NCBI RefSeq assembly: GCF_003261585.1
Contig: NZ_POVU01000009.1
Location: forward strand, 1-64,000
DNA length: 64,000 bases
Direction of reading: 5' to 3'
DNA from: Acinetobacter sp. MB5
GTDB lineage: Bacteria > Pseudomonadota > Gammaproteobacteria > Pseudomonadales > Moraxellaceae
Made by a program: the position numbers and the translations under genes. The notes beneath the pieces are model-generated. The model was not told the DNA's origin. It ran no database searches and saw nothing but the letters and a program-made list of their open reading frames with translations. Shown here piece by piece: positions 38,780 through 47,748 of this stretch; within the stretch, counting starts at the first letter, position 1, and every line of letters starts with the position of its first letter.

Positions 38780-39538
38780 ATGTGGAAAAAAATTCGAATT
38801 TTAATTTTATTGTCAGTGTTGCTGGTGGTTGCGGTCAATGCATGGCGAGACCAAAATCAAAATTGGAATCATCCTGTAGTGGTGCTGTTACATCCAGTCA
38901 ATGCCGATGGGCAAACCGCAACTGAACAATATATTCGGCAGTTAACCGTAGATAATTTTAGAGATTCCCAAGCATTTTTGGCAGAAACCAGTGCAGCTTA
39001 TCGTGGGCAAAAGGTTTATTTTATTTATCAACTTGGGCGTGAGTTGACCCAGCAGCCACCGAAAGTTCCAGAAAATGCCACAACGATGCAAGCGATTTTA
39101 TGGAGCTTAAAATTCCGTTATTACGCATGGCAACAGCATCAGTCCAAAGATGGTCGCCCAACGGTCACCTTGTATTTAAACTATTATGATCCACAACATA
39201 TTTCAGCGTTAAAACATTCTACAGCGTTAGAAAAAGGCAAGATCGGGTCAGTCAATCTATTTGCATCTCCTGCGCAGGCAGCGCAGAATGAAATTGTAGT
39301 GACACATGAGCTGTTGCATACCTTTGGGGCAACCGATAAATACGATTTAACGACAGGTCAACCGATTTACCCTTTAGGTTATAGCAATCCTGAGCAACAG
39401 CCGTTATATCCGCAGCATCAGGCTGAAATTATGGGAGGCTATATTGCGTTGTCAGCAACCCAACATAGAATGCCTGATAGTCTCGCAGAGGTTGAATTAA
39501 ATAAAGCCACGGCCACTGAAGTGGGGTGGATAAAATAA
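38780..39538 (+). CDS. Predicted membrane-anchored zinc metalloprotease-like protein
   Basis: 252 aa. An N-terminal helix (IRILILLSVLLVVAVNAW) anchors or exports the protein. The zincin motif HELLHTFGATDKYD starts at His176: HExxHxxGxxD with Asp186 as possible third ligand, the arrangement of metzincin-like and related peptidases. A Met further on (EIMGGYIALS) could form the Met-turn. I do not recognise a named family. It follows topA after a terminator and is 13 bp before the HdeD-like gene, probably its operon partner. Peptidase activity is inferred from the motif only. Confidence 0.7.
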   Translation: MWKKIRILILLSVLLVVAVNAWRDQNQNWNHPVVVLLHPVNADGQTATEQYIRQLTVDNFRDSQAFLAETSAAYRGQKVYFIYQLGRELTQQPPKVPENATTMQAILWSLKFRYYAWQQHQSKDGRPTVTLYLNYYDPQHISALKHSTALEKGKIGSVNLFASPAQAAQNEIVVTHELLHTFGATDKYDLTTGQPIYPLGYSNPEQQPLYPQHQAEIMGGYIALSATQHRMPDSLAEVELNKATATEVGWIK

Positions 39539-39551
39539 AAAGAGAATAATT

Positions 39552-40121
39552 ATGCTTACAGTCGGAAATGACTTGGTGCGTCATCAACTGCATCAGCAAC
39601 GAAAATGGTATTTGGCTTTTGGCTGGTTATTGGTGTTATTTACGGTAATATTGCTATTGAGCTTGCCCTTTGCTACGTTGGCGGTTGTCGTACTGTTTGG
39701 TACGCTGATGATGTTGGCAGCAATCCTGCATGTTCTGGCGGCATTTAAGTTTTTTGAAGGCGGTGTTCGCTGGGTCTGGTTGTTATTTGCAGTGATTTAT
39801 TTTATCGCAGGCTTTTTAGCATTTCGCCATCCTTGGGGGACTGCCATTTTTTTGACACAGATCGTGGGTGTTATTCTTATTGTGGCAGGTGTGTTACGTA
39901 TCTTTAAGGCTCTTTTGTTTCGTGCCTTTCAAGGCTGGGGCTGGATTGTCTTCTCAGGTGGTTTTACAGTACTGACTGGAATTCTGATTTTAATCACGCC
40001 GAATACCGCATTTTGGTTATTAGGATTCTGTTTGGCACTCGATCTATTTTTTCAGGGAATTAACTATTTAAACTTGGCTGCAGTCATTAAGCAAATTCCA
40101 CCAAGCTCAGCAGACATTTAA
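39552..40121 (+). CDS. HdeD-like membrane protein (DUF308)
   Basis: 189-aa inner-membrane protein with six predicted helices in three pairs. Repeated features are AAILHVLAAFKFFEGG, FLAFRHPWGTAIFLTQIVG and LIVAGVLRIFKALLFRAFQGWGW (shown trimmed as GVLRIFKALLFRAFQGWGW), with GILILITPNTAFWLLG in the third pair, typical of the HdeD/DUF308 family. HdeD supports acid resistance in E. coli at high density; the role here is unknown. It starts 13 bp after the metalloprotease-like gene. Confidence 0.82.
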   Translation: MLTVGNDLVRHQLHQQRKWYLAFGWLLVLFTVILLLSLPFATLAVVVLFGTLMMLAAILHVLAAFKFFEGGVRWVWLLFAVIYFIAGFLAFRHPWGTAIFLTQIVGVILIVAGVLRIFKALLFRAFQGWGWIVFSGGFTVLTGILILITPNTAFWLLGFCLALDLFFQGINYLNLAAVIKQIPPSSADI

Positions 40122-40347
40122 TGTTTGTAATATAAAGAATTTGAGAATTTCGCCGTTTAAAATTGAACTGGGAATGTATCACAAGCTGCATTCCTTTCTG
40201 GTCTTGTATGACATTCATCGGTATTCATCACATTGTTTTGCTGAGGATATAGACAATATAAAGATTCAATTTTAGAGTAATCACTAGAATGACTTTCAAA
40301 ATTTGAGATCCAATGGGCAATCATCGGGTTAAAGAGGGAGGGTAGAC

Positions 40348-41811
40348 ATGACTGAAATTGAATTAAAATTTCAAGTGCCAATCTCACAGCATGTCAATGT
40401 TTCTCAGGCATTCGATTCTCAAACGCAGCAGACCTGTGAACTGTATAGCCAGTATTATGATACGCCAGACAGAAAGTTGGCAGCAGCTGAACTAGAGTTG
40501 AGCTTAAGTTTAAAAGAAAATCAATGGATTCAGACGCTCAAATATGTAGGCGCTAGCCAATATAATCCTTTAGAACATGTGGTGAGTTTAGCTGAGAGTA
40601 ATATACCGATCGTGAATGTTGATTTACATCAGGGAACGGCTGTTGGTCAGCTTTTCTTTGATGTTCTGGGTAAAAAAGATGCATTAATTTTGCAATTTGA
40701 AACGGATATTCTTCGTACATTTCAAATTTTTGAAGAAAAACATAGCAAAATAAAAGTATCGTTAGATATTGGTGAAATTCGGACAGAACAGCAGCATATT
40801 TCGATTTATGAACTGGTGTTTGAGCGACAAGCAGGTTCTATGGGTGGCTTATTCGCTTTCGTACAGGCATGGATTGAACGTTATGACTTATGGCTCGATG
40901 TAAGTCGTCATGTCACACGTGGCGATCAATTATCCCAAGGTTTGAATACTTTACCAGTCATACAGGCATCTCAAGTCACATTTAAAAAAAAGCAGTCTAC
41001 AGAGTGTGCTTTACGCCTCATGGTTGCGAACTGCTTACAGCAAATTTTCCCTAATCTTCGTGATGTCATTGATGAAACTGCTGAAATAGAGCATTTACAT
41101 CAGATTCGGATTGGGATTCGTCGATTACGCAGTACCCTGAATGTTTTTGGTCATTGGTCTAAGCATGTAAATCCTGCATGGGAGCCTGCTTTAAAAGTAT
41201 TGTTTAATCAACTTGGAAGCGTTCGTGACCGTGATGCCTTAGAGGAAACATTGCTTCCTAAATTGCGTGCAGCGGGCGCACCTTATGTAGAACTTCCTGT
41301 CCATGCAGCGGGAGATCATGCGGCAATGCTGGCTTTAAGTCATCCATCCTGTAATCAGTTATGGATCGGGTTAATTGCATTTGCACAATCTCCTGCACAA
41401 GGAAAAAGTCAGTTAAAGGCAGGCGGCGATTTAACTGAACTTGCCAGAAAAGAAATTAAGCATCTGCATCGGCAGTTGTTAAAAGACACAGAAATTGATT
41501 TTAATGTACAGGAATTTTTATGGCATCGCACACGTAAGCGACTGAAACGCCTGCGCTATTGTACTGAATTTATCTCTGGATTGTATGAACCCAAAAGTGT
41601 CCAGCGATATCTGAATGCATTGCGCCCAGTACAAGATATTTTGGGTCAATATAACGATGCAGTCATTGCAGAACAGCTATTTAAACAGCAAGCACAGCAG
41701 CATCCAGAAGCTTGGTTTGTATTAGGATGGTTGCTCCCATATCGGATGCAATTACTGGCTGAATCCGTTGCTGCCTTACGCAAACTGCAACACGTCAAAA
41801 GATTTTGGTAG
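40348..41811 (+). CDS. CYTH-CHAD protein, predicted inorganic triphosphatase
   Basis: 487 aa. The N-terminal CYTH domain (residues 1-about 200) starts with the ExExK motif in EIELKF and forms a tunnel that binds triphosphates. The CHAD domain (about 215-487) is alpha-helical and rich in conserved His/Arg/Lys (HLHQIRIGIRRLRSTLNVF, RKRLKRLRYCTEFI) and binds polyphosphate. The same pairing in E. coli YgiF hydrolyses inorganic triphosphate. GGGAGGG lies before ATG 40348. No operon partner is evident, and 40122-40347 upstream shows nothing definite. Confidence 0.88.
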   Translation: MTEIELKFQVPISQHVNVSQAFDSQTQQTCELYSQYYDTPDRKLAAAELELSLSLKENQWIQTLKYVGASQYNPLEHVVSLAESNIPIVNVDLHQGTAVGQLFFDVLGKKDALILQFETDILRTFQIFEEKHSKIKVSLDIGEIRTEQQHISIYELVFERQAGSMGGLFAFVQAWIERYDLWLDVSRHVTRGDQLSQGLNTLPVIQASQVTFKKKQSTECALRLMVANCLQQIFPNLRDVIDETAEIEHLHQIRIGIRRLRSTLNVFGHWSKHVNPAWEPALKVLFNQLGSVRDRDALEETLLPKLRAAGAPYVELPVHAAGDHAAMLALSHPSCNQLWIGLIAFAQSPAQGKSQLKAGGDLTELARKEIKHLHRQLLKDTEIDFNVQEFLWHRTRKRLKRLRYCTEFISGLYEPKSVQRYLNALRPVQDILGQYNDAVIAEQLFKQQAQQHPEAWFVLGWLLPYRMQLLAESVAALRKLQHVKRFW

Positions 41812-42019
41812 TTGTTTATCTACGCTATTCACAAGAGGGCATTTGTTTACATAAAATTTTTTGAATATGAAGCATTCAAGTCAGCATAGAACACGGTCAC
41901 TCACGATAATTTTACAGGTTCTTTGCACTTCTCCCGACTTATGATCTCAGTTCAGTTACAGCAAGCAAGGCGAGTTTGTTAAACTAGAGACTGTACCTTG
42001 ATTGATTTATGATGTTTGC

Positions 42020-43996
42020 ATGAGCCTTGAAACCTTGATTTCCGAGTTAAATCCGCAGCAAAAACGGGCGGCAACGACAACAGCTCAAAACTGTCTGGTT
42101 TTGGCTGGAGCAGGGTGTGGGAAAACCAAAACCATTGTGGCCCGTGCAGCTTATCTCATCGAACAGGGCATCCCTGCCAATCAGATTCAAATTTTGACGT
42201 TTACACGCCGTACTGCCAGTGAAATTGTGACACGCGTAGAGCAACATTTGGGCGAAGCAGCACAGGGTCTACGGGCTTCAACATTCCATACCTTTTGTAT
42301 GTATTTGCTACGCCGTAACCCAAAAGCCTTTGGATTGACTCAGTTTAGTATTATTGATCGGGATGATCAGCTCATGATCTTTCGGTTATTGCGAGGCAAA
42401 GGACGCGATAATATTTTACCGAAAGCCGCTCAACTCTGTGATCTGTATTCTTATGCGCGTAATACACAAGTGAAACTGTCTGAGGCATTGATACAACAGA
42501 TGCCTGAAGCTTTAGAACACAAAGCTGAAATTGCCGAAGTTATGCGTCAGTACGAACAGCGTAAACAGGATCGCAATTATCTAGATTACGATGATATTTT
42601 GTCTATTGTGGCAGGGAATTTACAGCAATCGCCAGAACTGGTGGATTGGGTCAGTCGTTTGTGCTCGGTCATGTTGGTTGATGAAATGCAGGACACGAAT
42701 CCGTTACAGTGGTCATTAATCGAGCCACTGATTGGGCGAGTGCAGTTGTTTTGTGTCGGAGATGATGCTCAGTCGATTTATGGCTTCCGTGGTGCAGATT
42801 TTGAAAATATCCATCATTTTAAAAGTCGTATTCCCGATGCAGAAGTGCTGACACTTGAGGAAAATTATCGCTCTACGCAGGAAATTCTGGATTTATCCAA
42901 TTGGTTATTGCGAAGTAGTTCGATTCAATATAATAAACAGCTCCGCGCGTATCGTGGCTCGGGACAAAAACCACATTTACATATTTTCCCGAATGAATTT
43001 GAAGAAGCGAATTGGATTGCACAGGATTTACAGCGACGTTATCAGCAAGATGTTTCGTGGAACACCCACATGATTTTAGTGCGCTCTGCTTTTGCAGCAC
43101 GCTATTTGGAAAGTGCTTTTATTAAAATGGCGATTCCTTACCGATTTGTCGGTGGAACCAAATTACTGGAAGCCGCACATGTTAAAGATCTACTCAGCCT
43201 CCTTCGAATCGCTGCAAACCCGCAAGATGATATTGCCTGGATGCGATTCTTAACCTTGTGGAATGGTGTGGGTGATGTTGGTGCGAGTCGGCTGACTGCA
43301 GAGTTAATTGGCTTAGAAGATTTAACAGCACGCTGCGAACGTCTGGAACGTCATGGTAAAGTGTCGCAAGAAGCCATTTTAATTCTCAAGCAACTTTCGA
43401 TCTTGCAGCATGAAGTCCAGCATAGTATTGGGCTTGCAATAGATGCACTCACAGAGCAGCTTGCACAAAATTATCAAAATCAGGACTGGACGCGCCGTGT
43501 CAAAGATTTTGATTTGGTGAAGCAACTGGCAAAAAAACATGGTTCTTTGGGCGAATTTCTTGAAGAATATGTGCTAGAGCCGATTTCGATTTCAGAAGTC
43601 GAGCGTAGCCCTGATCAGGATGTCGTGACCCTGATTACGGTGCATTCAGCCAAAGGTGCGGAGCAAAAAGTTTGCTATGTGCCACATCTGACGGTGAATC
43701 AGTATCCACATGCACGAGCACAAGGTGACTTTGATGCCGTGGAAGAAGAGCGTCGTGTGCTCTATGTGGCGTTAACACGTGCACAAAATGAATTAATTTT
43801 GACCAAGCAGGATTTAAATCATTGGGCATATGATCAAACGGATGAGCAAGGGCGTAAAATCAGCAGCTATTTTTTGAATGACTTGCCATCATCCTTGGTA
43901 AACGCTGAAGTGCATAAGCGTGTACCTTCAACCCAAACACATTTTTCCCCAAAGAAATCACCAACCCGTATTACATTTGGTCTAGATTTTGATTAG
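42020..43996 (+). CDS. UvrD/Rep-family superfamily 1A DNA helicase
   Basis: 658 aa ATP-dependent 3'-5' DNA helicase. Motif Q/I is LNPQQKRAATTT with LAGAGCGKTKTI, motif II is VDEMQDTNPLQW, motif III is GDDAQSIYGFRGADF, motif IV is EENYRST, and motif VI is RRVLYVALTRAQNELI. It matches Rep/UvrD in domain order but diverges (DEMQD instead of DEFQD, and a shorter C-terminus). The genome probably has separate rep and uvrD, so this is a third paralogue, role unknown. ATG 42020 is chosen; an upstream TTG is in frame. No clear ribosome-binding site is seen. Confidence 0.88.
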   Translation: MSLETLISELNPQQKRAATTTAQNCLVLAGAGCGKTKTIVARAAYLIEQGIPANQIQILTFTRRTASEIVTRVEQHLGEAAQGLRASTFHTFCMYLLRRNPKAFGLTQFSIIDRDDQLMIFRLLRGKGRDNILPKAAQLCDLYSYARNTQVKLSEALIQQMPEALEHKAEIAEVMRQYEQRKQDRNYLDYDDILSIVAGNLQQSPELVDWVSRLCSVMLVDEMQDTNPLQWSLIEPLIGRVQLFCVGDDAQSIYGFRGADFENIHHFKSRIPDAEVLTLEENYRSTQEILDLSNWLLRSSSIQYNKQLRAYRGSGQKPHLHIFPNEFEEANWIAQDLQRRYQQDVSWNTHMILVRSAFAARYLESAFIKMAIPYRFVGGTKLLEAAHVKDLLSLLRIAANPQDDIAWMRFLTLWNGVGDVGASRLTAELIGLEDLTARCERLERHGKVSQEAILILKQLSILQHEVQHSIGLAIDALTEQLAQNYQNQDWTRRVKDFDLVKQLAKKHGSLGEFLEEYVLEPISISEVERSPDQDVVTLITVHSAKGAEQKVCYVPHLTVNQYPHARAQGDFDAVEEERRVLYVALTRAQNELILTKQDLNHWAYDQTDEQGRKISSYFLNDLPSSLVNAEVHKRVPSTQTHFSPKKSPTRITFGLDFD

Positions 43997-44047
43997 GTAT
44001 CCGATGTTTCAAGACATCGTTTCAATCGACAATGAAAAGGTTTATAC

Positions 44048-44296
44048 ATGAAAATTTTAGTGCGTAACTTAGAGCGTTCAATTAACGAAGATGAACTGAA
44101 AGAATTATTTCAGACTTATGGTGATGTTGAATCTTGCGTAATTGTGCTCGATCAGGCAACGGGTAAATCAAAAGGCTTTGGCTTTGTTGAAATGCCACAT
44201 GCACGTGAAGCCATTAAAGCGATTAAAGGGTTAAATACCTTGAAGATCAAAGGATTTGGAATTCGCGTTAAAGCAGCTGCAAGCGAAGAAAAATAA
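44048..44296 (+). CDS. Small RNA-binding protein with one RRM domain
   Basis: 82-aa protein consisting of one RNA-recognition motif. RNP2 is ILVRNL at residues 3-8 and RNP1 is KGFGFVEM near 40, both with the aromatic residues that stack on RNA bases. Single-RRM proteins of this kind occur in several proteobacteria and cyanobacteria and some respond to cold. AAAAGG precedes ATG 44048 by 8 bases. It is 51 bp after the helicase gene; a terminator follows. Confidence 0.9.
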   Translation: MKILVRNLERSINEDELKELFQTYGDVESCVIVLDQATGKSKGFGFVEMPHAREAIKAIKGLNTLKIKGFGIRVKAAASEEK

Positions 44297-44306
44297 ATTG
44301 GAAAAG

Positions 44307-44331
44307 GAAGGTATTAAAGCCTTCTTTTTTT
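44307..44331 (+). terminator. Terminator after the RRM gene
   Basis: GAAGGT-ATTAAA-GCCTTC (one T-G wobble) followed by T7, 11 bp after the stop. Confidence 0.8.
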
Positions 44332-44421
44332 ATATAAAAACATCAAAAAACTATATTCAAAGCATTAGACTGGCGCTAATCTATGAATAGGTTATCTGAG
44401 ATGAATTGAAAGGAAATCATT

Positions 44422-44925
44422 ATGTCACGTGTTGCTCGCTACCATGCCGATCGTACCAACCAAAAATTATATTTTGCGCGTTTAGCATGTTTGCAAGCAG
44501 AACAGACTGATCATGTACAACAAATTCAAGCTTATCGTGAAGCGGCCGTATTTCATTTACATGGAGCGATGTTGGCATTTTTGCAGGAGTTAGTGCGTTA
44601 TTATCGGTTGAGTGATACTCAGCCGACATTGAAGTCGATTGAAGAGCATATGGCAGAAAAAGGGCAAGTTTCACCTGAAGTGACTGTCATGCAACAGCTT
44701 GCTCGCGATGGTTTTATTGCTGAATTAAAACGTGCATATCGTATGTGTCAGTATGCGCCTGAGCCAATTGCACCTACAGCAGAGCAAGAAACATCATCTA
44801 ATTTGATTATCAAAGTAACTCAAGGGCCGCAGTCATGGTTGCCAGATATCGAGATTCTACGTGAATGGCATCGTGAGTTAAGTCGTTTGATTGATGGCTT
44901 TCGTAATGAGATGGTCGAATTTTAA
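44422..44925 (+). CDS. Conserved hypothetical protein, DUF6586-like
   Basis: 167-aa mainly helical soluble protein. It begins VARYHADRTNQKLYFARLAC, a pattern I associate with the DUF6586 family of gammaproteobacteria, and ends LREWHRELSRLIDGFRNEM. There are no membrane segments or catalytic motifs and function is unknown. In pseudomonads a similar gene lies close to topA; here it is 6 kb downstream. GAAAGGAAATC precedes ATG 44422. The gene at 44998 follows after 72 bp and is probably co-transcribed. Confidence 0.7.
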   Translation: MSRVARYHADRTNQKLYFARLACLQAEQTDHVQQIQAYREAAVFHLHGAMLAFLQELVRYYRLSDTQPTLKSIEEHMAEKGQVSPEVTVMQQLARDGFIAELKRAYRMCQYAPEPIAPTAEQETSSNLIIKVTQGPQSWLPDIEILREWHRELSRLIDGFRNEMVEF

Positions 44926-44997
44926 TACCTTGAATTTTACATTTTTGCACCGATATAAAGTCTAAGTGTTTAAATTCGTGGTGCGTATGGAGGTCGT

Positions 44998-45276
44998 ATG
45001 TCTATACAGCAATTGAAAGAGTTATTTGGTAATCAAGATGCAGTTCTTGAGCTTGTGCAATTAGAAAATGGTGAGTTAGCACTACGCAATGCGGACTCGG
45101 AAAAAGCACCATTGGTTACTATTCAGTTTAATGACGAGGTTCGTGAATTACTCGGTGAAAATACCGCAGTAGTTGCACAACATATGATTCAGGCTGCACT
45201 AATGGGGCTGCTCGAAAAACAGGTCAATCAATGGCAAGCCGAAGTTGTGGATGAACCCCCTAAAGTTTTTAGTTAA
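44998..45276 (+). CDS. Conserved hypothetical protein
   Basis: 92-aa acidic soluble protein: MSIQQLKELFGNQDAVLELV, a short beta region (ELALRNAD, APLVTIQF) and a helix (VAQHMIQAALMGLLEKQVNQ). I do not recognise a family. GGAGG lies 5 bases before ATG 44998. It ends just before a strong terminator, so the DUF6586-like gene and this one probably form a two-gene unit. Confidence 0.7.
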   Translation: MSIQQLKELFGNQDAVLELVQLENGELALRNADSEKAPLVTIQFNDEVRELLGENTAVVAQHMIQAALMGLLEKQVNQWQAEVVDEPPKVFS

Positions 45277-45285
45277 TTGAAAAGG

Positions 45286-45317
45286 AAAAACGTACAGTTT
45301 GGCTGTACGTTTTTTTT
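45286..45317. terminator. Bidirectional terminator between the hypothetical gene and the antiporter gene
   Basis: AAAAACGTACAG-TTTGG-CTGTACGTTTTT is a 12-bp perfect stem with T-run on the plus strand and AAAAA on the other side; it lies 10 bp after the plus-strand stop and about 13 bp after the convergent antiporter stop. Confidence 0.92.
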
Positions 45318-45329
45318 ATACGTATTTTT

Positions 45330-47039
45330 TTAATGCTGATGGGCAAGCTCAATGTGATGCAAAATATGTTTACTCATATTCACGGCCATTTCTTCTTTTG
45401 CATAGAACACTTCGCCAATCGCATCGGCACGAATGATCTCGGCTTCCTCTTTACTTTCAGCACAAACCAAGACTTGTACATGCGGATTGAGTTGTTTGGC
45501 AATATCAACAATCCGATGAATATCTAAAATATCCATAGGCGATAAAATTAACATGCGTGCATGCATAATATGCGCCTGAATCAGGACATTGGGTTCAGTT
45601 GCGATACCGCTAACGGCTGCAATGCCTTTCTCACGCAAATTTTCTACAATCTCACGGTTTTCTTCGGCAATCACCACTTTAATATTTTGTTCCATCAGTG
45701 TTTTGGTAATACGACGCCCGACTTCACCATGTCCAACAATAACAACCTGATCGCGTAAATACGCCTGATCCATTTCATCGGGCAGCATGGCAAGCGGATC
45801 GCCACTGCGTTCAAGTAATCGAGCAAGATGAGAGCGTGCCCGAATCCAGCGCTGGGCAGGTTCAATGGCTGAAAATACAAATGAATTCAGCGTAATTGAA
45901 AATAATGCCCCTGCTAAAATCAGATTTTGTGCTGTTGTGGTGAGTAGCCCTAAAGAAATACCAAGCGTTGCTAAAATAAATGAAAACTCTCCAATTTGCG
46001 CCAAACTTGCACCTACCGTAAGGGCTGTATTAATTGGATAGCGGAAAAACAGGACTAAGCCCATCGCAGCAATCGTCTTACCCAGCATGATAATGGCAAC
46101 AACCGCTAAAATATGGAGTGGCTGCTCAATAATAATATGTGGGTCAAACAGCATTCCGACTGAAACGAAGAACAAAATCGAGAAGATTTCACGTAGGGGA
46201 AGGGTTTCTTCTTCGGCACGGTGGCTAAAGTCAGATTCCTTCACGACCATGCCCGCGAAAAATGCGCCGAGCGCCATCGATACGCCAAAAATGGCATACG
46301 ACCCATAGGCAATAGAAACGGCGCAGGCAACGACGGTTAAGGTAAATAATTCACGGGAACCCAAACGCGCAACAAACTGCATAATGAGGGGGACAAGGCG
46401 CTTGCCAATAATCAGCATAAAGGCAATAAAGCCTGTGACCTTGAGAAAGGTGAGTCCGAGTGTCAGCCAGATATTTGTAGATGTAGCATGCCCATGGTCT
46501 AAACTTTTCCCGCCTAAAAGCATGGCAGTTGCAGGCAGAATGACCAGAACCAAGACCATCACCAAGTCTTCAACCAAGAGCCAGCCGACAGCAATCTTAC
46601 CATTCACTGATTCCAATAAGCCGCGATCACTGAGGGCTTTAAGCAATACAACTGTACTAGCACAGGACAAGCTTAAACCAAAGATTAATGCTGAACCAAA
46701 AGACCATCCCCACAGCATACTAACAGCCAAGCCGAGTGATGTAGCAACCGCAATTTGCAGAATTGCTCCAGGTAAAGCAATACGTCTGACTTGGATAAGG
46801 TCATTCAATGAAAAATGCATGCCGACACCAAACATCAAAAACATGACACCGAGTTCAGCAAGTTGGTTCGCTAGGCTTAAATCTGCCACAATTCCTGGGG
46901 TATTGGGACTAATGATAATTCCTGCAACTAGATAACCAATCAAAGGGGGGAGGCGTAGTCGAGCACTAACGTAACCACACAATAACGCTAGACCAAAACC
47001 CACGGCGAGTAAAACAATCAGGTCAACATTATGCGGCAC
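45330..47039 (-). CDS. ybaL: CPA2-family cation/proton antiporter, YbaL-like
   Basis: 569-aa inner-membrane protein. About 12 hydrophobic segments form the Kef-type exchanger domain (residues 1-about 390), including LPPLIGYLVAGIIISPNTPG and LGVMFLMFGVGMHFSL. A cytoplasmic TrkA-N/RCK domain follows (VVIVGHGEVGRRITKTL near residue 418) that would bind a nucleotide. Length and sequence fit YbaL. The start is GTG 47039 with a strong GAGGAG 8 bases upstream. Transported ion is unknown; potassium is the family expectation. Confidence 0.85.
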   Translation of the reverse strand: MPHNVDLIVLLAVGFGLALLCGYVSARLRLPPLIGYLVAGIIISPNTPGIVADLSLANQLAELGVMFLMFGVGMHFSLNDLIQVRRIALPGAILQIAVATSLGLAVSMLWGWSFGSALIFGLSLSCASTVVLLKALSDRGLLESVNGKIAVGWLLVEDLVMVLVLVILPATAMLLGGKSLDHGHATSTNIWLTLGLTFLKVTGFIAFMLIIGKRLVPLIMQFVARLGSRELFTLTVVACAVSIAYGSYAIFGVSMALGAFFAGMVVKESDFSHRAEEETLPLREIFSILFFVSVGMLFDPHIIIEQPLHILAVVAIIMLGKTIAAMGLVLFFRYPINTALTVGASLAQIGEFSFILATLGISLGLLTTTAQNLILAGALFSITLNSFVFSAIEPAQRWIRARSHLARLLERSGDPLAMLPDEMDQAYLRDQVVIVGHGEVGRRITKTLMEQNIKVVIAEENREIVENLREKGIAAVSGIATEPNVLIQAHIMHARMLILSPMDILDIHRIVDIAKQLNPHVQVLVCAESKEEAEIIRADAIGEVFYAKEEMAVNMSKHILHHIELAHQH

Positions 47040-47131
47040 AACTGACTCCTCAAAAATGTGAGAAAAAGGAAAAGAAAAAATATAAAAATTGAAGATTTTA
47101 TAAATATTAGCAATAACCTTAAAAAAAAGGC

Positions 47132-47164
47132 AAAAAAAACGACCCCAAAAGGAGTCGTTTTTTT
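47132..47164 (-). terminator. Terminator of rpmB-rpmG
   Basis: On the minus strand AAAAACGACTCC-TTTT-GGGGTCGTTTTTTTT forms a stem with one mismatch, 13 bp after the rpmG stop. Confidence 0.88.
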
Positions 47165-47176
47165 CGGAAACTAAAA

Positions 47177-47332
47177 TTATTTGATTTTAGCTTCTTTGAA
47201 AATTACGTGTTGACGGATTTTTGGATCAAATTTTTTGATTTCCATTTTTTCCGGCATAGTACGTTTGTTCTTAGTAGTGGTATAGAAATAACCTGTACCC
47301 GCAGAAGAAACTAGGCGAATTTTGTCACGCAT
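47177..47332 (-). CDS. rpmG: 50S ribosomal protein L33
   Basis: 51 aa, too short for many gene finders but unmistakable: [20 protein letters not shown], then [20 protein letters not shown] and a Lys-rich end. It lacks the CXXC pairs of zinc-binding L33 forms. It is 12 bp after rpmB on the same strand, the usual rpmB-rpmG pair, and is followed by a terminator. Confidence 0.97.
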
Positions 47333-47344
47333 TTCTATGACTCC

Positions 47345-47581
47345 TTAGATCTTTTGACCTTGAGCACGAAGATCAGCTACAACCTTTTCAATGCCCAATT
47401 TGTCGATGATACGCATACCTTTAGTAGATAGACGAATACGTACAAAACGTTTTTCGCTTTCTAACCAAAAACGGTGGTGGTGCAGGTTCGGCTCGAACCG
47501 GCGCTTGGTTTTGTTGTTTGCGTGTGAGACGTTGTTACCAACGACTGGACGCTTGCCGGTAACTTGGCAAACCTTAGACAT
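47345..47581 (-). CDS. rpmB: 50S ribosomal protein L28
   Basis: 78 aa: [20 protein letters not shown] at the start, then [19 protein letters not shown] 47581 is the family start; a longer frame to 47638 is spurious. First gene of rpmB-rpmG. Confidence 0.97.
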   Translation of the reverse strand: MSKVCQVTGKRPVVGNNVSHANNKTKRRFEPNLHHHRFWLESEKRFVRIRLSTKGMRIIDKLGIEKVVADLRAQGQKI

Positions 47582-47664
47582 GGTGGAACTCCATTGATGA
47601 TTTAGCCAACAGCAATCCTGTGGCCAGTCATAAAACAAACAGATTGAATTGATTCAAGGGGCGT

Positions 47665-47693
47665 TTTATATCAAAAATGCGATTAAAAGACAA
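47665..47693 (-). promoter_or_regulatory. Predicted rpmB-rpmG promoter
   Basis: On the minus strand -35 TTGTCT (47688-47693) and -10 TATAAA (47665-47670) are exactly 17 bp apart, about 84 bp before the rpmB start. Confidence 0.65.
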
Positions 47694-47748
47694 GCAATTT
47701 TACATAAAACGACTCATGAATGTGATCGATAGCTCATGCCTTGATCAT

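Noticed and set aside
40157..40387. 76-codon minus-strand frame before the CYTH-CHAD gene
   Set aside because: It overlaps that gene's start, lacks a ribosome-binding site and resembles nothing known.
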